Positions 15,927 to 22,704 of a stretch of DNA of 23,299 nt are shown one piece after another. Numbering within the stretch: position 1 is the stretch's first letter; every line of letters begins with the position of its first letter. The notes below the pieces were generated by a model. That model saw only the letters and a list, made by a program, of their open reading frames with translations. It searched no databases and was not told the origin of the DNA. A program made the translations under genes and the position numbers. Source of the DNA: DUAL01 sp964452095. Its GTDB lineage: Bacteria; Bacteroidota; Bacteroidia; Flavobacteriales; BACL11. Location: the NCBI GenBank assembly GCA_964452095.1, contig CAYVKX010000024.1:1-23299 (forward strand). Reading direction: 5' to 3'.

Positions 15927-16205
15927 ATGGACAGTTTTCTGTTGATATTTCTTCTTGTAATTGCTTACACAACTTTTCTTATCACCTTAAAGTTTTTTGA
16001 ATTTGGTAAGAAAAAAACTTGCGATAACTGTTTAAATTGCTGTCCAGATTGTCAGCATGCTATGGAGCGAATAAAAAGAAGAAAAAGTGATTACCTTCTA
16101 AACCATTGTACTTTTCACATCTTTAATTATAAAAGATACAGATGTATAGAATGTGGTTGGGAAGGGTTGAAATGGGAAAAAAAGGTGAGGCCTGGCGACA
16201 GCTAA
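15927..16205 (+). CDS. Small membrane-anchored cysteine-rich protein
   Basis: I do not recognise this 92-residue protein. Residues 3-24 are one hydrophobic span (SFLLIFLLVIAYTTFLITLK), followed by a positive stretch that should hold the tail in the cytoplasm. The soluble part has eight cysteines: C32, C35, C38, C39, C42, C61, C73 and C76. The pairs C39-x2-C42 and C73-x2-C76 followed by GW look like a zinc ribbon, and the upstream C32-x2-C35-x2-C38 adds more ligands. It starts after a TAnnTTTG element and ends one base before the stop of the opposite-strand RNA methyltransferase gene. A redox or metal role is possible but not shown. Confidence 0.7.
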   Translation: MDSFLLIFLLVIAYTTFLITLKFFEFGKKKTCDNCLNCCPDCQHAMERIKRRKSDYLLNHCTFHIFNYKRYRCIECGWEGLKWEKKVRPGDS

Positions 16206-16206
16206 A

Positions 16207-16941
16207 TTATCGCCTAAATTCATGCAATAATATGGAAGTTGCAATCGAAACATTTAAGGATTCCGCCCCTTTTTTGCTAGCTTTAACATTTACTTTTTGT
16301 GTTACTAAATCCAAAATTTTATCCGAAATCCCTAAAGATTCATTACCCATAATAAGCAAAGCATTCTCTTCTAATTTCATTTCTGCTACATTTTCTCCTT
16401 GCAAACAAGCACCATAAACTGGGAAGTTTTTTGGTAACTTTTTTATCATTTTTTCAATATCGATATAATGCACTTTTACTCTAGCAATTGAACCCATTGT
16501 AGCTTGTACTACTTTCGGATTATACACCTGCACAGAATGCTTAGAACAAATAATATTTTCCACTCCAAACCAATCACAAACTCTAATAATAGTACCTAAA
16601 TTTCCAGGGTTTTTTACCTCATCAAGCACCAGTGTAAGTCCTTTGCAAATTTCAGATAAATTAAGTTCTCTTTCTGGAATCTCTACTATTGCTACTACCT
16701 TGTTTGGTGTTTTCAAACTGCTTATTCTTTCTAATTCTTTCTCAGAAATATTATGCAATTTGGCTGCAACTTTTTCTGGGCAGTCCCAATTTTTAGTAGC
16801 AAAAATATCTACCACATCAAAATTAGATTTCAACATCTCTTCTACCATTTTCTCGCCTTCAACAATAAAATTATTGTTAGCATCTCTGTTTTTTTTCTGT
16901 TGCAATGAGCGCACAAACTTTATCTGGTTTTTTGTAATCAT
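16207..16941 (-). CDS. SpoU/TrmH-family RNA 2'-O-methyltransferase
   Basis: This 244-residue enzyme methylates the 2'-hydroxyl of a nucleotide in rRNA or tRNA using SAM. The N-terminal substrate-binding domain (residues 1-95, FIVEGEKMVEEM) precedes a trefoil-knot SPOUT domain. The three SpoU motifs are clear: DEVKNPGNLGTIIRVCDWFG (about 107-126), LIMGNESLGISDKI (about 196-209) and ESLNVSIATSILLHEFRR (about 227-244). The target nucleotide cannot be told from sequence. It converges on the cysteine-rich gene with one base between the two stops. Confidence 0.85.
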   Translation of the reverse strand: MITKNQIKFVRSLQQKKNRDANNNFIVEGEKMVEEMLKSNFDVVDIFATKNWDCPEKVAAKLHNISEKELERISSLKTPNKVVAIVEIPERELNLSEICKGLTLVLDEVKNPGNLGTIIRVCDWFGVENIICSKHSVQVYNPKVVQATMGSIARVKVHYIDIEKMIKKLPKNFPVYGACLQGENVAEMKLEENALLIMGNESLGISDKILDLVTQKVNVKASKKGAESLNVSIATSILLHEFRR

Positions 16942-16981
16942 ATTTAAAGGCGGTTTCTAATAATAGATTTCTTTCAAAAAA

Positions 16982-16989
16982 CAAATATA
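16982..16989 (-). promoter_or_regulatory. -7 element for the SpoU methyltransferase gene (TATATTTG)
   Basis: On the minus strand, TATATTTG matches TAnnTTTG exactly and lies 40 bases before the ATG at 16941. No TTG is seen 19-21 bases upstream. Confidence 0.5.
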
Positions 16990-17155
16990 ACAAATAAGAT
17001 GTAAGGCGTATTTGTTCCTTCTAGGTTTACATTATTTCTTTATACTGCTTCATCTTTTTTAATATTATCCAGATAAAATTTCAAAAATCTTCTTTGCCTA
17101 AAAAACTATGAAAATTTTAATATGAATGTATTATTAGAGCCACCTTTAGCTTTTA

Positions 17156-17186
17156 AGAATAATTGCCAATGATAAGAAATTATTCT
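17156..17186. repeat. AT-rich inverted repeat upstream of fbaA
   Basis: A perfect 9-bp inverted repeat (AGAATAATT at 17156-17164, AATTATTCT at 17178-17186) encloses 13 bases. With a one-base bulge it extends by TTTT/AAAA. It lies in the 306-base gap between the SpoU gene and fbaA. Otherwise that gap holds two promoter elements, a possible 16-codon frame (17122-17172) and no recognisable gene, tRNA or riboswitch. The hairpin has no GC and could be a weak terminator or chance. Confidence 0.5.
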
Positions 17187-17217
17187 AAAAATAGAGGTAG
17201 ATGTTTTAACATTATTA

Positions 17218-17225
17218 TAATTTTG
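17218..17225 (+). promoter_or_regulatory. -7 element for fbaA-accD (TAATTTTG)
   Basis: TAATTTTG matches TAnnTTTG exactly and lies 22 bases before the fbaA ATG at 17248. No convincing -33 TTG is seen at the usual spacing. Confidence 0.55.
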
Positions 17226-17247
17226 CCTTTCAAAAAACAAAATAATT

Positions 17248-18315
17248 ATGTCAAGATTTGAAAAGGGAGTAATAACAGGAGATGGCGTGCAAGCCATTTT
17301 TGAAGATGCAAAAAAAAATAATTACGCCTTACCGGCAGTAAATGTAACTAGCACTAGTACAGTAAATGCCGTAATGGAAAGTGCAGCAGAATTAAATTCG
17401 CCAGTAATCATTCAGTTTTCCAATGGGGGTTGCTACTTTTTTGCAGGTAAAGGATTAGGTAATGAAAACCATATTGCAACAATTGCCGGTGGAGTTTCTG
17501 GTGCTATGCATGTACATCAGATGGCAGAACTTTATGGAGTAAGTGTAATATTACATACCGACCATGCCGCTAAAAAACTTTTACCTTGGATTGATGGACT
17601 TTTGGATGCAGGAGAAGAGTTTTACGCTCAACATGGCAAACCTCTTTACAGCTCTCACATGATTGATTTATCAGAAGAACCTATTGAAGAAAATATTGAA
17701 ATTTGCAAAAAGTATTTAAAAAGAATGAGTGCCATTGATATGACTTTGGAAATTGAACTCGGCATTACTGGTGGAGAGGAAGATGGAGTAGATAATTCGG
17801 ATGTTGATGTTTCAAAATTAGACACCCAACCAGAAGAAGTTGCTTTTGCTTATGAGCAGCTGATGAAGGTAAGTGATAAATTTACTATTGCGGCAGCTTT
17901 TGGAAATGTGCATGGCGTGTATAAGCCAGGAAATGTAGTCCTTACTCCAAAAATTCTAGATAACTCTCAAAAATATATTCAAGAGAAATACGCAACAGCT
18001 GAAAGACCAATTAACTTTGTATTTCATGGTGGCTCTGGCTCTACTTCTGCTGAAATAAAAGAGGCAATTGGATATGGTGTAATCAAAATGAATATTGATA
18101 CCGATTTGCAATGGGGATTTACTACTGGAACTCGTGATTATTTTGCAGCAAAAACTGATTATTTGCAATCTCAAATTGGAAACCCTGAAGGAGACGAAAA
18201 GCCAAATAAAAAATATTACGACCCAAGAAAATGGTTAAGAGAAGGAGAATTAACTTTCAAAGCAAGATTAAAAAAATCATTTGAGGATTTGAATAATATC
18301 AACCAAAACGCATAA
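17248..18315 (+). CDS. fbaA: Class II fructose-bisphosphate aldolase
   Basis: This 355-residue metal-dependent aldolase interconverts fructose-1,6-bisphosphate with dihydroxyacetone phosphate and glyceraldehyde-3-phosphate. Class II marks are visible: HTDHAAKKLLPWIDGLLDAG (about 103-122), with catalytic D105 and zinc ligand H106; LEIELGITGGEEDG (about 167-180); NVHGVYKPGNV (about 220-230), with zinc ligand H222; VFHGGSGS (about 258-265), with zinc ligand H260; and IKMNIDTDLQW (about 279-289). The length matches the class IIA family. It sits three bases before accD, so the two are likely co-transcribed. The pairing links central carbon flow with fatty-acid synthesis, but I would not infer more from adjacency. 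Confidence 0.95.
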   Translation: MSRFEKGVITGDGVQAIFEDAKKNNYALPAVNVTSTSTVNAVMESAAELNSPVIIQFSNGGCYFFAGKGLGNENHIATIAGGVSGAMHVHQMAELYGVSVILHTDHAAKKLLPWIDGLLDAGEEFYAQHGKPLYSSHMIDLSEEPIEENIEICKKYLKRMSAIDMTLEIELGITGGEEDGVDNSDVDVSKLDTQPEEVAFAYEQLMKVSDKFTIAAAFGNVHGVYKPGNVVLTPKILDNSQKYIQEKYATAERPINFVFHGGSGSTSAEIKEAIGYGVIKMNIDTDLQWGFTTGTRDYFAAKTDYLQSQIGNPEGDEKPNKKYYDPRKWLREGELTFKARLKKSFEDLNNINQNA

Positions 18316-18318
18316 ATA

Positions 18319-19164
18319 ATGGGATGGTTTAAAAGAATAAAAGAAGGAATAACTACTTCTACAAATGAGAAGAAAGAAACGCCTGAAGGATTGTGGTACA
18401 AATGCCCAAAATGCAAAACTATAATCACTTCTGAAGAACATCAAAAACTCTTGTTTGTTTGCAATAATTGCAACTACCATCACCGAATTCATTCCAAAGA
18501 ATATTTCAAAATATTATTTGATAAAAATGAGTTTACTGAGTTAGATACTAAAATGGAATCCAAAGATCCACTAGGATTTAAGGATTCTAAAAAATATACC
18601 GATAGATTAAAACAAAATCAGAAAAACACAGGATTTAAAGATGCTATAACTTCTGCTTACGGAAAGATGAATGGGCAGCAAGTAGTAATTGCTTGTTTTA
18701 ATTTTAACTTTATTGGCGGATCAATGGGCTCAGTGGTTGGAGAAAAAATAGCAAGAGCAGTAGATTTTGCTAGAGAAAATAAATCTCCAATTATTATTAT
18801 TTCCAAATCGGGAGGAGCAAGAATGATGGAAGCTGCTTTATCACTTATGCAACTGGCAAAAACCTCTGCAAAGTTAGCCCAACTTTCTAATGAAAAACTA
18901 CCTTATATTTCTCTGCTTACCGACCCTACTTTTGGTGGAGCAACCGCCTCTTTTTCCATGCTTGGAGATATGAATATTGCTGAACCAAACGCACTTATTG
19001 GCTTTGCGGGCCCAAGAGTTGTAAAAGAAACTATCGGTAAAGATTTGCCTGAAGGCTTTCAAACTTCTGAGTTTTTACTAGAACACGGCTTTTTAGATTT
19101 AATTGTGGGCAGAAAAAATCTGAAAGCAAAACTTAGTCAGATATTACGCATTATTAAAGCGTAA
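18319..19164 (+). CDS. accD: Acetyl-CoA carboxylase carboxyltransferase subunit beta
   Basis: This 281-residue subunit forms, with AccA, the carboxyltransferase that moves the carboxyl group from biotin to acetyl-CoA to give malonyl-CoA. The N-terminal zinc ribbon is C29-x2-C32 ... C48-x2-C51 (YKCPKCKTI, VCNNCNYHH). The crotonase-fold domain carries FIGGSMGSVVGEKIARAVD, SGGARMMEAALSLMQ, LTDPTFGGATASFSMLGD and GFAGPRVVKETI, all typical of AccD. The length is normal. It lies three bases after fbaA and ends 84 bases before rpsO, which has its own promoter. Confidence 0.95.
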   Translation: MGWFKRIKEGITTSTNEKKETPEGLWYKCPKCKTIITSEEHQKLLFVCNNCNYHHRIHSKEYFKILFDKNEFTELDTKMESKDPLGFKDSKKYTDRLKQNQKNTGFKDAITSAYGKMNGQQVVIACFNFNFIGGSMGSVVGEKIARAVDFARENKSPIIIISKSGGARMMEAALSLMQLAKTSAKLAQLSNEKLPYISLLTDPTFGGATASFSMLGDMNIAEPNALIGFAGPRVVKETIGKDLPEGFQTSEFLLEHGFLDLIVGRKNLKAKLSQILRIIKA

Positions 19165-19183
19165 TTTTATTTTAATAAAAGAG

Positions 19184-19214
19184 TTTTTTTATCCAAAAGT
19201 ATTTCTTAAATTTG
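19184..19214 (+). promoter_or_regulatory. Promoter for rpsO (TAAATTTG at 19207-19214)
   Basis: TAAATTTG matches TAnnTTTG exactly. A T-run at 19184-19190 sits at the -33 distance, giving TTT instead of TTG. The -7 element ends 34 bases before the rpsO ATG and is followed by GCAGCC, the same bases that follow the rpmH -7 element. Confidence 0.6.
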
Positions 19215-19248
19215 CAGCCCAATAAAATTAAGATTTAAAAGAGAAAAT

Positions 19249-19518
19249 ATGCGTGTAACTACACAAGAAAAAGAAAAATTATTCAAAAAATTTGGCAAGG
19301 ACGCCAAAGATTCAGGCTCAGTTTATAGCCAAGTGGCTTTATTTACTGAAAGAATCAAACACCTTACAGGACACTTAAAAGAAAACAGAAAAGATTATTC
19401 TACACAAAGATCATTACAACTAATGGTTGGAAAAAGAAGAAAACTATTAGATTACTTAAAAGCAAAAGATATCCTTGCTTACAGAGAGTTAATTAAGCAA
19501 TTAAAGCTCCGAAAATAA
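19249..19518 (+). CDS. rpsO: 30S ribosomal protein S15 (uS15)
   Basis: This 89-residue primary 16S rRNA-binding protein has the standard uS15 features: GSVYSQVALFTERIKHLTGH (about residues 24-43) followed by LKENRKDYSTQRSLQLMVGK and a basic C-terminal helix (RRKLLDYLKAKD ... IKQLKLRK). The length equals the family's usual 89. It is followed by an intrinsic terminator and then pnp, the same rpsO-pnp order found in many bacteria. Confidence 0.97.
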   Translation: MRVTTQEKEKLFKKFGKDAKDSGSVYSQVALFTERIKHLTGHLKENRKDYSTQRSLQLMVGKRRKLLDYLKAKDILAYRELIKQLKLRK

Positions 19519-19523
19519 AACTT

Positions 19524-19549
19524 AAAAAGGCAAATTACTTGCCTTTTTT
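19524..19549 (+). terminator. Intrinsic terminator between rpsO and pnp
   Basis: AAAAAGGCAA (19524-19533), a 5-base loop and TTGCCTTTTT form a 10-bp stem, five pairs of them A-T, ending in a run of six Ts. It lies 6 bases past the rpsO stop and 32 bases before pnp. Some read-through into pnp is likely because no good separate pnp promoter is seen. The same hairpin could read as a terminator from the other strand as well. Confidence 0.75.
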
Positions 19550-19581
19550 ACTTCATTAACAAATTACAGAAAATTAAGACA

Positions 19582-21714
19582 ATGTCATATAACGAAATAA
19601 AACAAACAATAAAATTAGATGATGGTAGAGAAATTACCATCACAACAGGAAAATTAGCAAAACAAGCGCACGGCTCAGTTGAAGTAAGAATGGGAAACAC
19701 TCATTTATTAGCAACAGTAGTATCTAGTAATAATGCACAAGAAGGAGTAGATTTCTTGCCACTTACTGTGGATTACAGAGAAAAATTTGCAGCTGATGGA
19801 AGATTCCCAGGAGGATTCTTAAAAAGAGAAGCAAGACCAACCGACCAAGAAATTTTGGTAATGCGATTAGTAGATAGAATTTTAAGACCAATTTTCCCAA
19901 GCGATTATCATGCAGATGTACAATTGATGATTTCCTTAAACTCACATGATGAGAATATAGCACCAGACAGCTTAGCTGCTTTGGCCGCATCTTCTGCACT
20001 TGCAGTTTCCGATATTCCTTTTAACGGACCAATATCAGAAGTGAGAGTAGTAAGAGTAGATGGAAAATTTATAGTAAATCCGAGTCCTACTCAAATGGAA
20101 GAAGCAGATATTGACCTTATGGTTGGTGCTTCTGCCGATAGTGTTGCAATGGTAGAGGGAGAAATGAGTGAGGTTTCAGAAGCCGAAATGATTGAAGCCA
20201 TTAAGATTGGACATGAGGCCATTAAAGTACAATGTGCCGCACAATTGGAGTTGGCTTCAAAAATTGAAAAAGCAAATCCTAAAAGAGAATACTGCCATGA
20301 AACTCATGATGAAGATTTAAGAAAAAAGGTAAGAAAAGAAACTTATGATGCAGTATATGCTGTTGCAAAAGAAGGTTTAGGGAAAGATGAAAGATCAAAA
20401 AAATTCAAAACTGTAAAAGATGAGTTTATTACTACTTTATCGGAAGAAGAAGCTACTGAAAAAGCAGGATTAATTGGCGTATATTATCATGATGTAGAAA
20501 AAGAAGCTGTTAGGAATTTAGTGCTAAATGAAGGAGTAAGATTAGATGGTAGAAAAACAACTGATATCCGACCAATCTGGTGTGAGATTGATTACTTGCC
20601 AAGCCCACATGGTTCTGCTATATTTACAAGAGGTGAAACGCAATCCCTCACCACAGTTACTTTAGGAACAAAAATGGATGTAAACAGATTGGATGGCGTA
20701 ACTTACCAAGGTCACGAATCCTTTTATTTGCATTATAACTTCCCTCCTTTTTCAACTGGAGAAGCAAGATTCTTAAGAGGAACTTCAAGAAGAGAAATCG
20801 GACATGGAAACCTAGCACAAAGAGCTCTGAAAAAAATGATTCCAGCAAACAATCCTTACACAGTGAGAATTGTTTCCGACATTTTAGAATCGAATGGTTC
20901 TTCATCAATGGCGACTGTTTGTGCCGGAACTTTAGCACTTATGGATGCGGGTATCAAATTGGAAAAGGCAGTTTCAGGAATTGCTATGGGACTTATTACG
21001 GATGAAAATAGCGGCAAATTTGCTGTTCTTTCTGATATTTTAGGTGATGAGGATCATCTTGGAGATATGGACTTTAAAGTTACAGGAACTGCTGATGGGA
21101 TTACTGCTTGTCAGATGGATATTAAAGTACAAGGATTATCATACGATATTTTAGAGCAAGCCCTTAATCAAGCAAAAGATGGAAGATTGCATATTTTAAG
21201 TAAATTAACGGATGTAATTTCTGAGCCAAGAACTCAGCTTAAACCTCAAACTCCAAAAATTGTTATTTTGGAAATTCCAAAATCGACTATTGGTGGGGTT
21301 ATTGGTCCTGGTGGAAAAATAATTCAAGAGATGCAAGAAGTTACAGAAACTGTAATTACTATTGAAGAAGTAGATGGAAAAGGTAAGGTTGAGATTTTAG
21401 GAACTGATCAAGAAAAAATTGACAATGCAATTGCAAGAATTAAGGAGATTGCTTTTGTTCCAGAAGAAGGTGCAACTTATAAAGGTAAGGTAAGATCAAT
21501 AATGCCTTATGGTGCATTTGTTGGAATTGCTAATAATGTAGATGGACTTTTACATATTTCTGAAATAAACTGGGAAAGAGTAGAAAATGTGGAAGATGTA
21601 TTGAAAGAAGGAGATGAAATTGAAGTAAAACTTATCGCTATTGATGAAAGAAGTGGAAAGTTAAAACTATCTAGGAAAGCACTTCTTCCAAAACCAGAAA
21701 GAAAGAATTCATAA
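19582..21714 (+). CDS. pnp: Polyribonucleotide nucleotidyltransferase (PNPase)
   Basis: This 710-residue 3'-5' phosphorolytic exoribonuclease is part of RNA turnover. The domain order is complete: first RNase PH domain (EVRMGNTHLLATVVSS, VDFLPLTVDYREKFAADGRF, about 30-100), a helical linker, second RNase PH domain (RLDGRKTTDIRPIWCEIDYL, GETQSLTTVTLGT, FPPFSTGEARFLRGTSRREI, about 320-550), KH domain (GGVIGPGGKIIQEMQE, GxxG at about 575-578) and S1 domain (YKGKVRSIMPYGAFVGI, about 632-700). Length is as in E. coli (711). It follows rpsO after its terminator; no strong promoter of its own is visible in the 63-base gap. Confidence 0.97.
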   Translation: MSYNEIKQTIKLDDGREITITTGKLAKQAHGSVEVRMGNTHLLATVVSSNNAQEGVDFLPLTVDYREKFAADGRFPGGFLKREARPTDQEILVMRLVDRILRPIFPSDYHADVQLMISLNSHDENIAPDSLAALAASSALAVSDIPFNGPISEVRVVRVDGKFIVNPSPTQMEEADIDLMVGASADSVAMVEGEMSEVSEAEMIEAIKIGHEAIKVQCAAQLELASKIEKANPKREYCHETHDEDLRKKVRKETYDAVYAVAKEGLGKDERSKKFKTVKDEFITTLSEEEATEKAGLIGVYYHDVEKEAVRNLVLNEGVRLDGRKTTDIRPIWCEIDYLPSPHGSAIFTRGETQSLTTVTLGTKMDVNRLDGVTYQGHESFYLHYNFPPFSTGEARFLRGTSRREIGHGNLAQRALKKMIPANNPYTVRIVSDILESNGSSSMATVCAGTLALMDAGIKLEKAVSGIAMGLITDENSGKFAVLSDILGDEDHLGDMDFKVTGTADGITACQMDIKVQGLSYDILEQALNQAKDGRLHILSKLTDVISEPRTQLKPQTPKIVILEIPKSTIGGVIGPGGKIIQEMQEVTETVITIEEVDGKGKVEILGTDQEKIDNAIARIKEIAFVPEEGATYKGKVRSIMPYGAFVGIANNVDGLLHISEINWERVENVEDVLKEGDEIEVKLIAIDERSGKLKLSRKALLPKPERKNS

Positions 21715-21746
21715 TTTTTTCAAAATTTGTGTAACCTTAATAAATT

Positions 21747-21764
21747 GCGTGCGTATAAGCGTGC
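21747..21764. repeat. Short direct repeat upstream of rpoD (GCGTGC x2)
   Basis: GCGTGC occurs at 21747-21752 and 21759-21764, separated by GTATAA, in the 75-base gap before rpoD. It is GC-rich against an AT-rich background. No exact TAnnTTTG element is present in this gap, so the rpoD promoter was not located. Confidence 0.5.
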
Positions 21765-21789
21765 AGTGTATTAACAAAAAACTATATTT

Positions 21790-22653
21790 ATGAGACAATT
21801 AAAAATCACCAAACAGGTTACAAACAGAGATACCGCATCTCTGGACAAGTATTTACAAGAAATCGGTAGAGTGGACCTAATTACTGCTGAGGAAGAAGTA
21901 GAATTAGCACAGAAAATAAAAGCAGGAGACGAAAGAGCTCTTGATAAATTGACAAAAGCAAATTTGCGTTTTGTAGTTTCTGTGGCAAAGCAGTATCAGA
22001 ACCAAGGACTTACATTACCCGATTTAATTAATGAAGGAAATCTTGGGTTAATCAAAGCTGCAAAACGATTTGATGAAACAAGAGGTTTCAAATTTATTTC
22101 TTATGCCGTTTGGTGGATTCGTCAATCAATATTACAAGCACTAGCCGAACAATCAAGAATTGTAAGGTTACCGCTAAATAAAATTGGCTCCATAAATAAA
22201 ATAAACAAAGCTTACGCTAGATTAGAGCAAGAATTTGAGCGTCCTCCAACTCCTGAAGAAATTGCAGAATTAGTAGAATTATCAATTACTGAGGTAAAAG
22301 AATCCCTTAAAAATTCTGGAAGACATGTATCTATGGATGCACCACTGATTGATGGAGAGGATAGTAATATGTATGATGTATTAAGAAGTGATGAAAGCCC
22401 AAGTCCTGATCAGGAATTAATGATGGAATCTTTGAGAAAAGAAATAAGAAGAGCTATAGATACTTTAACGCCAAGAGAAGCAGATGTGATATCCTCTAAC
22501 TTAGGATTAAACAAAGGACACGCTATGACTCTTGAAGAAATTGGAGAAAAATTTGATTTAACTAGAGAAAGAGTAAGACAAATAAAAGAAAAAGCCGTTA
22601 GGCGATTAAAACATACTTCAAGGAGTAAAATACTAAAAACCTATTTAGGTTAG
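21790..22653 (+). CDS. rpoD: Primary RNA polymerase sigma factor (sigma-70/RpoD, Bacteroidota type)
   Basis: This 287-residue protein has no region 1.1, which is usual for Bacteroidota primary sigma factors. Region 1.2 is DTASLDKYLQEIGRVDLITA (about 14-33). Region 2 includes ANLRFVVSVAKQYQNQGL and LPDLINEGNLGLIKAAKRFD, then GFKFISYAVWWIRQSILQAL (about 57-118), which binds the -7 element. Region 3 follows (RIVRLPLNKIGSINKINKAY, ERPPTPEEIAELV). Region 4 includes LTPREADVI and the helix-turn-helix MTLEEIGEKFDLTRERVRQI (about 245-265). It probably reads the TAnnTTTG promoters listed here. A strong terminator follows the stop. Confidence 0.95.
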   Translation: MRQLKITKQVTNRDTASLDKYLQEIGRVDLITAEEEVELAQKIKAGDERALDKLTKANLRFVVSVAKQYQNQGLTLPDLINEGNLGLIKAAKRFDETRGFKFISYAVWWIRQSILQALAEQSRIVRLPLNKIGSINKINKAYARLEQEFERPPTPEEIAELVELSITEVKESLKNSGRHVSMDAPLIDGEDSNMYDVLRSDESPSPDQELMMESLRKEIRRAIDTLTPREADVISSNLGLNKGHAMTLEEIGEKFDLTRERVRQIKEKAVRRLKHTSRSKILKTYLG

Positions 22654-22660
22654 AAAATTA

Positions 22661-22686
22661 AAGAGGGCTTTCGCCCTCTTTTTTTT
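22661..22686 (+). terminator. Intrinsic terminator after rpoD
   Basis: An 8-bp perfect stem (AAGAGGGC at 22661-22668, GCCCTCTT at 22673-22680) closes on a TTTC loop and is followed by a T-run to 22686. It lies 7 bases past the rpoD stop and is the most GC-rich hairpin in the window. Confidence 0.9.
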
Positions 22687-22693
22687 ATATTTG
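22686..22693 (+). promoter_or_regulatory. -7 element for rpe (TATATTTG), overlapping the rpoD terminator
   Basis: TATATTTG matches TAnnTTTG exactly and begins at the last T of the terminator T-run, 11 bases before the rpe ATG. The start point would fall near 22699-22701, leaving a leader of only a few bases. The -33 region would lie in the terminator stem, where there is no TTG. Confidence 0.45.
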
Positions 22694-22704
22694 CCAAAAA
22701 AAAT

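Noticed and set aside
17106..17297. Minus-strand 63-residue open frame opposite the fbaA start
   Set aside because: It overlaps the fbaA promoter and N-terminal codons, starts inside fbaA, and has no recognisable motif or promoter. It is a shadow frame.
19165..19190. TTTTATT/AATAAAA hairpin with following T-run as a terminator for accD
   Set aside because: The stem is all A-T with a two-base loop, and the T-run is also the -33 region of the rpsO promoter. Too weak to call.
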